Shown: positions 1 through 11,810, counted from the stretch's first letter. The stretch is 64,000 nt of DNA from Glandiceps talaboti (GCF_964340395.1 NC_135558.1:21819371-21883370); one strand, 5' to 3'. The notes: a model not told the origin generated them from the letters alone. A program made the numbers and translations.

Positions 1-759
1 GCTGATTATGGTAATTTCACAATATCTACTGTTTAGCTCTGATACTTGTTATTATTTACAGTAGCATTAATGGTGAATCTACATTCTACCTCACCATTCC
101 GTACTAAGGTACTACGGATCACATGAGATAGCGCTTAGTACACAAGTCAATGCGGTAGTATTACCACAAGTCTAAACGCAACAATTCTTTAGGCTCTGTT
201 GAAAAATCTGTAAGTTTGCGGGATCTGCCCGACAGACACAAAACAGAGCTTTCCAGGGTGTGCTCAAAATATTACTTCACGCACACATCTACTATTCTCT
301 AAAATTTCGTTAGAGATTCACCTTTTTTTTGCCGCCGTGAATTAAGGCACAGCCACTCGACTTCAGTGACACAATCTTATATGATGACGATGTACGGAAT
401 AGTGTGTTACATATATACTTAGTCAGTGTGTGTGTGTGGGGGGAGGCATGGATTTTTCCATCTGGCCAATGTAAAGTCACTGACCCCCTCCCCCATCTGT
501 AAAACTGAAAACAGGCTGACTCCCCTGTCACTCAATTCTAAAACATAGTGACCCCCACCCCCCTCGCGATATATGATATTTACACACAGACAGACGGACA
601 ATGTAATGCATTGTGTATATGTAAAGTTGTTTGAGCGTCACTCCAGGTGAAGTAATGTTTAAAAAATGGGGAAAAGAAAAAATTCCACAGTTCAAACAAG
701 GTTATACCACTGTAGATTCATGGAATTTTTTCTTCCATCAAAATTCAAAACACAATAAC

Positions 760-791
<32 letters not shown>

Positions 792-856
792 TCTGACTGG
801 TCGCTTAATGTATAGGTCTATAGTCTTCATGTCAAAATGTTCATCTTCTTTTTCAG
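1..856. other. WDR46 upstream intron with 30-bp C run
   Basis: No WDR46 exon recognised. Contains a (tg)n stretch near 425-438, c-rich tracts near 485 and 555, and 30 consecutive C at 761-790. Proline-rich or glycine-rich frames here come from that run. Confidence 0.6.
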
Positions 857-992
857 AGTACAACAGGTTTTCTGCAATACTTGGATACTTCAATAGGTCA
901 GGAAGTCCTAACAATAGCAACAAGACAAGGAAGACTTAATGTTATGACTCAGAATTCAGCCAATGCTATTATACACTTGGGACATCCTAATG
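857..992 (+). CDS. WDR46: WDR46 exon (first visible)
   Basis: Acceptor tttttcag precedes 857 and donor gtaaga follows 992. It encodes 45 codons plus one base, containing [12 protein letters not shown] and [10 protein letters not shown], a WD40 blade. The open frame running through 631-939 is in another phase and is not the gene frame. The preceding exon is not visible, because nothing in 1-856 resembles the expected upstream WD40 sequence. Confidence 0.9.
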
Positions 993-3900
993 GTAAGATA
1001 GTTATGTAAGCACCCACCCAGAGAACCCTACATCTCCTACCATTTAATACTTAGCACCCAATTAAAGAACACAGTCCCCCTCCCCCCCTTCTCTGAAATC
1101 CCAAATAATTATAGCCTTAGGTGATGTAAAATCATGAAATGAATCTCCAAAAATCATAGTTTATAAAAAATGTCTGTATTTCCTGGAGTGATGTTCCCCT
1201 TTTGATTTTTTATTTAAAGTTATATGTACAAGACTTAATGATACATATTTGATTTGTTTATATTTTCAGGTACAGTAACGCTATGGAGTCCTAATGTAAA
1301 AGAACCTTTGGTGAAAACGTTATGCCACAAATCAGCTGTCAGATCTATAGCTATTGATAAAACAGGGCTGTAAGTCAGATATATATTTTATGCCACAAAT
1401 CAGCTGTCAGATCTATAGCTATTGATAAAACAGGACTGTAAGTCAGATATATATGTTTTATGCCACAAATCAGCTGTCAGATCTATAGCTATTGATAAAA
1501 CAGGGCTGTAAGTCAGATATATATTTTATGCCACAAATCAGCTGTCAGATCTATAGCTATTGATAAAACAGGGCTGTAAGTCAGATATATATTTTATGCC
1601 ACAAATCAGTCGTCAGATCTATAGCTATTGATAAAACAGGGCTGTAAGTCAGATATATATTTTATGCCACAAATCAGCTGTCAGATCTATAGCTATTGAT
1701 AAAACAGGGCTGTAAGTCAGATATATATTTTATGCCACAAATCAGCTGTCAGATCTATAGCTATTGATAAAACAGGGCTGTAAGTCAGATATATATTTTA
1801 TGCCACAAATCAGTCGTCAGATCTATAGCTATTGATAAAACAGGGCTGTAAGTCAGATATATATTTTATGCCACAAATCAGTCGTCAGATCTATAGCTAT
1901 TGATAAAACAGGGCTGTAAGTCAGATATATATTTTATGCCACAAATCAGTCGTCAGATCTATAGCTATTGATAAAACAGGGCTGTAAGTCAGATATATAT
2001 TTTATGCCACAAATCAGTCGTCAGATCTATAGCTATTGATAAAACAGGGCTGTAAGTCAGATATATATTTTATGCCACAAATCAGTCGTCAGATCTATAG
2101 CTATTGATAAAACAGGGCTGTAAGTCAGATATATATTTTATGCCACAAATCAGCTGTCAGATCTATAGCTATTGATAAAACAGGGCTGTAAGTCAGATAT
2201 ATATTTTATGCCACAAATCAGCTGTCAGATCTATAGCTATTGATAAAACAGGGCTGTAAGTCAGATATATATTTTATGCCACAAATCAGTCGTCAGATCT
2301 ATAGCTATTGATAAAACAGGGCTGTAAGTCAGATATATATTTTATGCCACAAATCAGTCGTCAGATCTATAGCTATTGATAAAACAGGGCTGTAAGTCAG
2401 ATATATATTTTATGCCACAAATCAGTCGTCAGATCTATAGCTATTGATAAAACAGGGCTGTAAGTCAGATATATATTTTATGCCACAAATCAGTCGTCAG
2501 ATCTATAGCTATTGATAAAACAGGGCTGTAAGTCAGATATATATTTTATGCCACAAATCAGTCGTCAGATCTATAGCTATTGATAAAACAGGGCTGTAAG
2601 TCAGATATATATTTTATGCCACAAATCAGTCGTCAGATCTATAGCTATTGATAAAACAGGGCTGTAAGTCAGATATATATTTTATGCCACAAATCAGCTG
2701 TCAGATCTATAGCTATTGATAAAACAGGGCTGTAAGTCAGATATATATTTTATGCCACAAATCAGTCGTCAGATCTATAGCTATTGATAAAACAGGGCTG
2801 TAAGTCAGATATATATTTTATGCCACAAATCAGTCGTCAGATCTATAGCTATTGATAAAACAGGGCTGTAAGTCAGATATATATTTTATGCCACAAATCA
2901 GTCGTCAGATCTATAGCTATTGATAAAACAGGGCTGTAAGTCAGATATATATTTTATGCCACAAATCAGTCGTCAGATCTATAGCTATTGATAAAACAGG
3001 GCTGTAAGTCAGATATATATTTTATGCCACAAATCAGTCGTCAGATATATAGCTATTGATAAAACAGGGCTGTAAGTCAGATATATATTTTATGCCACAA
3101 ATCAGTCGTCAGATCTATAGCTATTGATAAAACAGGGCTGTAAGTCAGATATATATTTTATGCCACAAATCAGCTGTCAGATCTATAGCTATTGATAAAA
3201 CAGGGGTAAGTCAGAAGTCCTTTCTTGACTGTCTCTGTTTATCTGTCTGTATGTCTGTCTTGCTTGTATTAATTTTGTCTGCCTATCTTGCCTGTCTTTG
3301 TTTGTTTGTTTGTTTGTCCGTCTGTCTGTGTGTATGGCTATCTTGCCTGTCTGTCGTCTGTCTTGCCTGTCTTTCTTTGTCAGTCTGTTTGTTTGTTTGT
3401 TTGTTTGCCTGTCTGTATGGCTATTTTGCCTGTCTGTCTAGCTGTCTGTCTGTTATGCCTGTCTGGCTGGCTGGCTGGCTGGCTTTCTTGCCTCTCTATC
3501 TGCCTTGTCTTGTCTGTCTCTGATTATCTGTCTGTATGTCTGTCTTGCCCATCTCATCTGTCAGTCTGTCTGTCTGTCTGTCTCTATCTTTTAAAGTTTA
3601 AGAGTTATTTCCTAGCGACTGTGTCTGTCTATTGTAGGTATATGGCAACCTCAGGACAAGATAGGAGACTGAAAATATTTGACATCAGGACATACAAACC
3701 TTTACAAATCTATAAAATATCAACAGGGGCTACAGAACTGTCTTTTAGTCAAAGAGGTCTTCTAGCTGCAGCATGTGGTAATATTGTTGAAGTAAGTAAT
3801 AGCAATGTCTAATAGAGGATGGTAATATATGTATTTCAAATTATAATATGCTTGTCATATGTACAATTTGATTGGTTAATAAAATGACATATGTTGCCCT

Positions 3901-6900
3901 TCCCCCTCAAGATAGATTCTACAGAATTCAGTGGTAATTTATTCTGTAAAGAGAGCTCCTTCTATATTTTAATGCTACATTTAAGTTTCAACAATGAGTA
4001 TCCAGTCTAATTACTCCATATTTGTATGAACCACAGTACTACATTATACTAATCAAATTGTGTCATATGGATAGTGGATGGTTAAGCAACGTTCACCGGC
4101 CCTGATGTGAATGTGTAGCCATAACACATGTAGGAAAGGAACAATGGTACTCGGTTAGATGGGGAAATAGAAATATCAATGACAATAACCTCATTTTGGA
4201 CTAGTCAATGACAGTTACCTCATTTTGGACTAGTCAATGACAGTTACCTCATTTTGGACTAGTCAGTGACAGTTACCGCATTTTGGACTAGTCAGTGACA
4301 GTTACCTCATTTTGGACTAGTCAGTGACAGTTACCTCATTTTGGACTAGTCAATGACAGTTACCTCATTTTGGACTAGTCAGTGACAGTTACCTCATTTT
4401 GGACTAGTCAGTGACAGTTACCTCATTTTGGACTAGTCAGTGACAGTTACCTCATTTTGGACTAGTCAGTGACACTTACCTCATTTTGGACTAGTCAATG
4501 ACAGTTACCTCATTTTGGACTAGTCAGTGACAGTTACCTCATTTTGGACTAGTCAGTGACAGTTACCTCATTTTGGACTAGTCAGTGACAGTTACCTCAT
4601 TTTGGACTAGTCAGTGACAGTTACCTCATTTTTGACTAGTCAGTGACAGTTACCTCATTTTGGACTAGTCAATTACAGTTACCTCATTTTGGACTAGTCA
4701 GTGACAGTTACCTCATTTTGGACTAGTCAGTGACAGTTACCTCATTTTGGACTAGTCAGTGACAGTTACCTCATTTTGGACTAGTCAGTGACAGTTACCT
4801 CATTTTGGACTAGTCAGTGACAGTTACCTCATTTTGGACTAGTCAATGACAGTTACCTCATTTTGGACTAGTCAGTGACAGTTACCTCATTTTGGACTAG
4901 TCAGTGACAGTTACCTCATTTTGGACTAGTTAATGACAGTTACCTCATTTTGGACTAGTCAATGACAGTTACCTCATTTTGGACTAGTCAGTGACAGTTA
5001 CCTCATTTTGGACTAGTCAGTGACAGTTACCTCATTTTGGACTAGTCAATGACAGTTACCGCATTTTGGACTAGTCAATGACAGTTACCTCATTTTGGAC
5101 TAGTCAATGACAGTTACCTCATTTTGGACTAGTCAGTGACAGTTACCTCATTTTGGACTAGTTAATGACAGTTACCTCATTTTGGACTAGTCAGTGACAG
5201 TTACCTCATTTTGGACTAGTCAGTGACAGTTACCTCATTTTGGACTAGTCAGTGACAGTTACCTCATTTTGGACTAGTCAGTGACAGTTACCTCATTTTG
5301 GACTAGTCAATGACAGTTACCTCATTTTGGACTAGTCAGTGACAGTTACCTCATTTTGGACTAGTCAATGACAGTTACCTCATTTTGGACTAGTCAATGA
5401 CAGTTACCTCATTTTGGACTAGTCAGTGACAGTTACCTCATTTTGGACTAGTTAATGACAGTTACCTCATTTTGGACTAGTCAGTGACAGTTACCTCATT
5501 TTGGACTAGTCAGTGACAGTTACCTCATTTTGGACTAGTCAGTGACAGTTACCTCATTTTGGACTAGTCAGTGACAGTTACCTCATTTTGGACTAGTCAG
5601 TGACAGTTACCTCATTTTGGACTAGTCAGTGACAGTTACCTCATTTTGGACTAGTCAGTGACAGTTACCTCATTTTGGACTAGTCAGTGACAGTTACCTC
5701 ATTTTGGACTAGTCAGTGACAGTTACCTCATTTTGGACTAGTCAGTGACAGTAACCTCATTTTGGACTAGTCACTGACAGTTACCTCATTTTGGACTAGT
5801 CAGTGACAGTTACCTCATTTTGGACTAGTCAGTGACAGTTACCTCATTTTGGACTAGTCAATGACAGTTACCTAATTTTGGACTAGTCAATGACAGTTAC
5901 CTAATTTTGGACTAGTCAGTGACAGTTACCTCATTTTGGACTAGTCAATGACAGTTACCTCATTTTGGACTAGTCAGTGACAGTTACCTCATTTTGGACT
6001 AGTCAATGACAGTTAGGGAGTCTTTGCATGCCTAGTTTCGTTTACATAGTATACTGTAGGCATAAGGCATTAACATAAATACTGAAGACTCCTAAGCTTT
6101 CTGGGTCATGATAGTTGTAGTCTAGTTTCTATACGGTATCATTACCATTTACACCTCCATGCACTCACAGTATAGTCAAAGTTGTTACTCGAGAAGTCCT
6201 GAGATGCATGAAGTGCAATTTAAAATTCATCCTCAGCCACCCACACAGTCATTAACATCATGTCTTTGTTAATCAATTTAATTTACAAAATTCTAACAAA
6301 TATCACAGTCCCTCATAAAATTATTATTTTTGGGGCAGTTATGTAATGTCCAAATATGGTATATTTGTCTGCTCAGAATGCTACTTATACACTATAATAG
6401 TTGGGGTTCACTGATTGGATGAACAACTTTTTGTGCTGATTGAGGGACATTGACCAGACTTGGTGTAGTTAGAAACCACATTGGTAATCAGACTAGGAAT
6501 ACTGGACATCGGCCATTTCCATGATTGTTCAGGTTTATTGGACACAGACTTCATATGGCTAGAAAACATTTTGTCTTTTTTTAAGAATGACGAGGCATTA
6601 TAACATTAAAATCGATACAAGTCACTGTGTGTCTAATTAGTCCCTGCGGACGAAGTCCGGAACGGGGACTTATGGATTGGGTTCCGTCTGTGCGTCCGTG
6701 TGTCCGTGCGTCCGTCCGTCCGTCCGTCCGCAGCCGTTTCTTGGAGATGCCTGTACCGATTTTTTTCAAACTTGGTACAGGGGCAACATGCTATGGCATA
6801 CATATGCACGTCAATTTGTTTTATGATATGATCCAATATGGCCGCCTAGCAGCCATTTTGTTTGCGAATTTTCCCTGTCTAAAGCCATAACTCAGACATG

Positions 6901-9900
6901 CTCACACAGATCTCATTCAGAGTTGGTATTAGGACAGTGTTCTATGGCATATATGTGCATATTCATTGTTGTCATGATACGATCCAATATGGCCGCCTGG
7001 CAGCCATTTTGTTTGTGAATTTTCATGTCCAAAGCCATAACTTAGACATGCTTGAACAGATCTCATTCAAAGTTGGTATTAGGACAGTGTTCTATGACAT
7101 ACATGTGCGTATCCATTTTCATTGTGATACGATCCAATATGGCTGCCTGGCAGCCATTTTGTTTGCAAATTTTCCATGTTCAAAGCCATAACTCAGACAT
7201 GCTTGAACAGATCTCATTCGAAGTTGGTATTAGGACAGTGTTCTATGACATACATGTGCATATCCATTTTCGTCATGATACGATCCAATATGGCTGCCTG
7301 GCAGCCATTTTGTTTGTGAATTTTCCATGTCCAAAGCCATAACTCAGACATGCTTGAACAGATCTCATTCAGAGTTGGTATTAGGACAGTGTTCTATGAC
7401 ATACATTTGCATATCCATTTTCATATTGATATGATCCCCCATACCCGACCAATCCTTTATTGTTGTAGGCATGTTCCATGTCTGACAAGCAGACACAACA
7501 TATCTAAGTCTGTTTGATTTAGGTTCACAAGTGTTGTTGCGTGATCAGAGTAGTAATAATTCCTTAAAACCCAATCATAGGACTATGTCATTCTCAATGG
7601 CTTGTTTATTGTGTTTTCAGTTTATCAACATTTTATCAGAGCAGAAACCAAGTTAAGATATGAACAACAAGATTACAAAAGGTGACAGTTATCAATCTTA
7701 CAAATGAAATATTCATGTACAAAGTGTTGACTTTAAATTTATTTCTTTTTTACTGTACAAACAGGTGTACAAGGATGCATGTGTTAAAAGCACAGAGAAA
7801 CCATACATGATACATAGATTAAAAAACAACATTACAAGTTTACAGTTTTGTCCATATGAAGATGTTTTAGGAATCACTTATGAAAGGGGATTTGCAAGTT
7901 TACTTATACCAGGTAAGTGAAGGACAAATAAATGATAAATGATCAGGTATATGCTTCATATCAATATATTGAATTTGTATGGTGCTGGGGAAGCTAACTT
8001 TGATGGATTAGAACTCAATCCTTACCAATCTAAACAGTTTTGTATTTCCATTACTAGGTGCTGGGGAAGCTAACTTTGATGGATTAGAACTCAATCCTTA
8101 CCAATCTAAAAAGTCTCGCAGAGAATGGGAAGTCAAGGCTTTAATGGAAAAGGTGTGTATCATATTGTAGTTAGGTGACTTTATCAATGTGGTGCCGTAC
8201 AGGTAGGAACTAATAGTTTTCTTTTTAATGAATTATGCTTTTTGCATTCATTGGGCAATTTTATGACATGACTGCATTTATCAATAATGCACATTCTGTT
8301 TATGATATTTCATTGAAACATGAATAGCACTAACTAAATTGTCAAAGCCATGAGATACTATGAAAGAAGATTGGTGTAGGTAATTATATTTTCACAATGT
8401 TTTCTTTTGCCTTTCATGATGACTTGTGGTACATAACAGTATAGATGCAGTATAAGTACTGTATTCTACTGAACACAGATTTAGAACAGATGAATTAAAA
8501 AATTAATTAATTAATTAAAATCAATTATTAGATAATTGAATATTTTTTTTCAAACTGATTTTAGATCCAACCAGAAATGATCACTTTGAATACAAATAAA
8601 TTATCAGAAGTTGACTCAGCCACAATGGAACAGAGATTACAAGAAAAGAAAGATATCTTGGTAAGTTATCTGATTGTCTGTCTCCCCCGAGAGTTCAATC
8701 TGAGATATCATGGTAAGTTATCTGATTTGTCTGTCTCCCCCTAGAGTTCAATCTGAGATATCATGGTAAGTTATCTGATTTGTCTGTCTCCCCCTAGAGT
8801 TCAATCTGAGATATCTAGGTAAGTTATCTGATTTGTCTGTCTCCCCCTAGAGTTCAATCTGAGATATCATGGTAAGTTATCAGCACCACATTCAATTTGC
8901 ACATTCATGATTTTGATTAAACTGATGTCATTTCTTGAAATGCTGAATCATGATCATGATTATTTACATGTAAACATTTTTTTAAAAAGTTTCAAACCTT
9001 TCCTATGAGTTTAGCGATTTTACATTGTCAAAATGATTACAATGATAACAAATTACTAATCTCACCGAACACAATTTATTTACATATATTTTCTGTCTGT
9101 AATATCTAACTTGCCGTCCGCCATGTGCATGTGATCTCCTTATATTACATTGTGTGCCATCTTGTAATCACATCATTTATAGTTTCAGACATGATTACTG
9201 ATTACCAATAACAATTGTCATTGGTAGTTATCAAATGTGAAATCATGATTGTGATCGATAAATCTTGATTATGATTGTGCAAATCGAATGCATTCCCCGA
9301 TTTCTCCATCTCCCCTTAGAGTTCAATCTGAGAACTGTATCTTGTAATAAACATGACAAAATTGTTGATTGAATTGTAACATATTTGTTGATGTATTGTA
9401 AATGGAGCCAGAAAAGTAAAGCTGTCCATCTGAAATGTTTAGAAATGACTCTCCTGGTATCCCTCGCATATCCCAGTGTCACTCTCCTGGTATCCCTCCC
9501 ATATCCCACATCATTCTCCTGGTTTCTTTCCATATCCTGATGTCATTCTCCTGGTAATTATCCATATTCCTGCACCATTTTCTCTTGTTCTCACCCCATT
9601 TCCCTATGTCATTTCCTGGTGTTTCTCCTATATCTTAATGTCACTTTCCTGTTTTTTCTGATGTATCCCAATGTCACTTTCCTGGTTTTAATCAAATACG
9701 CTATTTCAACAAACAGGGCTATATTCCAGCTGCCAAGTTTGAACCCAGGTTTAAGAAGAAAGGTCGAAGTTCAGCATCAAAGAAAGAAAAGAGAAAGAAA
9801 GGAGTGATTGAGGAGAGAAAGAGGGTAAGATTTGTTTTCTAATTATTACCATCTATTATTTTCTTGAAATGGAATTAGAAAAAATTAACATTTTTAGATT

Positions 9901-10502
9901 TAATGTTATGGTAAAACTGGAATTATAGACTTAAACATGAATACAGACTTATAGCAATTATATCTTTATCTGGATATCTCAACCAAATATTGACAAGGGC
10001 AATCAACGTCATGCAACTAAAGTAAAGTATGGAAACCATCACTATATTGTGATGAGGACAAGAGTAGCCACCAATGTTCGTTCATGTATCAACTTTGAAC
10101 TCCGCTTTCAGGTTGATAAAAACATAATGATAATTTGGTCAGAATATGCTGACAAAGAAATTAGTTGTTTTTAGTATAGAAATAAAAGTTACTATAAATA
10201 TGTTCATGTTATTTATCAATGGTTCCATTTATAATACAATGTTTTATTTATTGTTAGAAAGAGAGGCTACTGTAAATGGTCTTACAATGAGAATAACACT
10301 CTGTTTTGTTTCTTATCAAATTAACCTAAAACATTACCAGTAAAATAGTTTGTATTGCTATGATTTTCAACTACAGGACACATTGAGAAAAGAAATTGAC
10401 AAGAAGGAAGCAGCTGATAAAGTTAGGAAAGCCATGGAAAGAGAAGACATTTTAGAAGGCACCAGACCAGTTCTTGACAGATTTAAAAAGAAATCTACCT
10501 AG
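857..10502 (+). CDS. WDR46: WDR46/BING4 (Utp7-like) 3' half, 8 coding exons, 5' part outside window
   Basis: Nucleolar WD40 protein of the small-subunit processome (yeast Utp7), needed for 18S rRNA maturation. Coding exons join as 857-992, 1270-1369, 3638-3791, 7765-7912, 8058-8152, 8565-8660, 9717-9824 and 10377-10502. All introns are GT-AG and the 963 nt close as 320 codons plus TAG. Seen in order: the WD40 part ([61 protein letters not shown]), then the BING4 C-terminal domain ([26 protein letters not shown]), then a lysine-rich tail ending in a DRFKKKST motif. This order and spacing match animal WDR46, which is about 600 aa, so roughly half the protein lies left of the window. Three of its introns carry copies of neighbouring exon sequence. 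Identity is from recalled family sequence; I am very confident. Confidence 0.95.
1270..1369 (+). CDS. WDR46: WDR46 exon; seed of the 68-bp array
   Basis: Follows acceptor ttttcag. Encodes [15 protein letters not shown] and [13 protein letters not shown] and ends in a split Leu codon at donor gtaagt (1370). The last 49 nt of this exon plus about 19 nt of intron form the unit that is repeated downstream to about 3215. Only the first donor gives a working message: every later one would carry an in-frame TAA, reading ctg-taa across the first copied junction. Confidence 0.93.
1371..3215 (+). repeat. 68-bp minisatellite made of an exon end plus 5' splice site, 27 intronic copies
   Basis: Unit starts (tatgccacaa) fall at 1321 (in the exon), 1389, 1459, 1527 and so on every 68 bp to 3159. 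One unit is 70 bp. Copies are nearly identical. The main variant is a CT/TC swap within cagCTgtcag, and copies of both types are interspersed. Each copy keeps the donor gtaagt. The last copy has lost two bases before its donor (3206). Confidence 0.97.
3222..3597 (+). repeat. Degenerate tgtc/tttg pyrimidine-rich microsatellite
   Basis: Long run of tgtctgtc, tttgtttg and gcctgtctt words with a short ctgg run near 3465-3484. It ends about 40 bp before the acceptor at 3637. Cysteine- and leucine-rich open frames here are by-products of the repeat. Confidence 0.9.
3638..3791 (+). CDS. WDR46: WDR46 exon
   Basis: Acceptor attgtag, donor gtaagt. One base completes the split Leu, then 51 codons including [20 protein letters not shown] and [19 protein letters not shown]. 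This is a typical WD40 strand pattern with the S-G-x-D turn and a K-I-F-D end. Confidence 0.93.
4176..6015 (+). repeat. 29-bp minisatellite, about 63 copies
   Basis: Tandem 29-mer beginning agtcagtgacagtt and ending ttttggact. It has scattered single-base variants (cagtg/caatg, acctcat/accgcat, agtc/agtt). It lies inside the WDR46 intron 3792-7764 and has no match to the neighbouring exons. Before it, 3792-4175 is unremarkable intron. Confidence 0.97.
6016..6634. other. WDR46 intron, no recognisable feature
   Basis: AT-rich unique-looking sequence between the 29-bp array and the dispersed element. I see no exon-like open segment with paired splice sites on either strand. Confidence 0.6.
6635..7440 (+). 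mobile_element. Dispersed element with ccgt repeat and about five 150-bp tandem units
   Basis: Head ggacttatggattgggttcc, then (ccgt)n at about 6700-6730. It is followed by diverged units of about 150 bp marked by agatctcattc at about 6909, 7059, 7210 and 7360, and by gatccaatatggc and cagccattttgtttg. The head, tetranucleotide and internal-repeat layout suggests a non-autonomous interspersed element. No transposase or RT is seen. Confidence 0.6.
7765..7912 (+). CDS. WDR46: WDR46 exon
   Basis: Acceptor acaaacag, donor gtaagt. Encodes [20 protein letters not shown] and [17 protein letters not shown], then LLIP plus a split Gly. This is the last WD40 blade and the approach to the BING4 C-terminal domain. 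Confidence 0.93.
7981..8033 (+). pseudogene. Partial copy of the next WDR46 exon (53 bp)
   Basis: Repeats the acceptor-proximal part of the exon at 8058 (ggtgctggggaagc to ccaatctaaa) exactly, 24 bp upstream of that exon. It is not preceded by an AG acceptor (flank is gtatg), so it cannot be spliced in from its left border. Confidence 0.9.
8058..8152 (+). CDS. WDR46: WDR46 exon, BING4 C-terminal domain
   Basis: Acceptor ttactag, donor gtgtgt. Completes the split Gly, then encodes [15 protein letters not shown] and [11 protein letters not shown], the signature of the BING4 C-terminal region. Confidence 0.94.
8565..8660 (+). CDS. WDR46: WDR46 exon; seed of the 53-bp array
   Basis: Acceptor ttttag, donor gtaagt. 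It has 32 codons including [20 protein letters not shown] and [10 protein letters not shown]. The exon end (gatatcttg) and its donor are repeated downstream. Confidence 0.92.
8648..8881 (+). repeat. 53-bp junction array, 5 donors, with repeated acceptor-like sites
   Basis: Donors gtaagttat at 8661 (real), 8713, 8766, 8819 and 8872. Between them each unit holds a pyrimidine tract and ag (ctccccctag in three of the four), then 21 nt, then the next donor. So 8692-8712, 8745-8765, 8798-8818 and 8851-8871 look like tiny exons. A further partial copy of the acceptor side lies near 9308-9335. Confidence 0.95.
8882..9716. other. WDR46 intron with degenerate ctcctggt repeats
   Basis: Mostly AT-rich intron. 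From about 9440 to 9690 there are irregular pyrimidine-rich repeats built on tcattctcctggt and catatccc words, diverged and of uneven spacing. Confidence 0.6.
9717..9824 (+). CDS. WDR46: WDR46 exon, basic tail
   Basis: Acceptor aaacag, donor gtaaga. It has 36 codons: [20 protein letters not shown], then a Lys/Arg-rich stretch like the nucleolar-targeting tail of WDR46. Confidence 0.93.
10377..10502 (+). CDS. WDR46: WDR46 terminal coding exon
   Basis: Acceptor actacag, 41 codons and TAG (10500-10502). It contains [20 protein letters not shown] and ends ARPVLDRF-like (here [13 protein letters not shown]), which is the conserved C terminus. Confidence 0.94.
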   Translation, partial: DTLRKEIDKKEAADKVRKAMEREDILEGTRPVLDRFKKKST

Positions 10503-10656
10503 TAGATATTTCACACAAAAATGAGTTATTGACAAACTAACTCATTCACTTGGGACTGATTTATTATCTCTTCTCACAAAACTTTGATGGGAAAACAAAA
10601 TATATCTATATTATGTATGACATTCCATGCTGCATGTCATGCATGTCTGAAATGAA

Positions 10657-10662
10657 AATAAA
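10657..10662 (+). terminator. WDR46 polyadenylation signal
   Basis: AATAAA 155 bp after the stop codon, followed by a tg-rich stretch. It is the first such hexamer in the 3' UTR. Confidence 0.7.
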
Positions 10663-10954
10663 AGGAATCTTCTGTATTTACCTGTGTTTCAGTCTTTAGA
10701 TACCTTTTAATTACAATAACAAAAAAGGTGAAAACTGGATGGAAAATAGAAAAATAATTTGTTTGCATCTTTACGCTTCACCCCTAAATATATTTTTGGG
10801 GTGTTTTGCTTTTTGGAGTGTCTTTCTCTATATGTATGATAGATATGGCATTCCTACCTTGGTGTTGTCTATGATTATACCATGCCATGGCCAATACTTG
10901 GTAGTCACACAATATGTGATGCATTACTGTATATGGTGTGATGTATTTATGTGG

Positions 10955-11280
10955 TGTGTGTGTGTGTGTGTGTGTGTGTGAACGACTTCAAGTCAAAAAC
11001 TGCTAGACCGATTACCTTGGTATTTGGTGGGAACATTACTTGGGGCATGTAGATGGGAAATTGTTCAAATGAAAATGATCACATCAGAGTCGTGCATTTT
11101 GGGTAAAAAAACATGATTTTTGGTGTGAGAAAATGCTTGGACTTGTTTTATTGATGTCATGAAATCATAAATCTTTTATGGGCAACACTTCACATCTCAA
11201 TGTCAATGGCATCAAGATTAACCTCTGTTTGAGGTTGCTTGGAAGCACTGTTTTTTAGCACAGCTGAATGAAATCATAGA
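10955..11280 (+). mobile_element. Dispersed repeat copy ((gt)n then GACCGATT-type body)
   Basis: (gt)n at 10955-10980, then aaactgctagaccgattacc and tatttggtggg. Shares these words in the same order with the elements near 14320, 16090 and 36280. A second head (ttagcacagctgaa) lies at about 11257. Confidence 0.6.
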
Positions 11281-11331
11281 CACTGTCTATGATTAAAACA
11301 GGTTCATTCATGCTACAGATATGATAAAGAA

Positions 11332-11810
11332 ACACATTGGTGAATGACTAGACACTATATAGTAGTGTCGTAGTACAACACATTGGTCAATGACTAGACA
11401 TTGTGTATATGGTAGTGTAGTAATACAACACATTGGTCAATGACTAGACATTGTGTATATAGTAGTGTAGTAGTACAACACATTGGTGAATGACTAGACA
11501 TTGTGTATATAGTAGTGTAGTAGTACAACACATTGGTCAATGACTAGACATTGTGTATATGGTAGTGTAGTAGTACAACACATTGGTCAATGACTAGACA
11601 TTGTGTATATAGTAGTGTAGTAGTACAACACATTGGTCAATGACTAGACATTGTGTATATGGTAGTGTAGTAGTACCACACATTGGTGAATGACTAGACA
11701 TTGTGTATATAGTAGTGTAGTAGTACAACACATTGGTGAATGACTAGACATTGTGTATATAGTAGTGTAGTAGTACAACACATTGGTCAATGACTAGACA
11801 CTGTATATAG
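11332..11810 (+). repeat. 50-bp minisatellite, about 10 copies
   Basis: The cattggtcaatgactagaca block recurs every 50 bp, with g/c and a/g single-base variants. Intergenic, between the two convergent gene 3' ends. Confidence 0.95.

Noticed and set aside
631-939. 102-codon plus-strand frame overlapping the first WDR46 exon
   Set aside because: It runs through the 30-C tract in a different phase from the WDR46 frame and ignores the acceptor at 856.
4176-6015. CRISPR-like array or structured satellite
   Set aside because: Units are contiguous 29-mers without spacers, in an animal intron. It is a plain minisatellite. The same holds for the 46-bp and 47-bp arrays.
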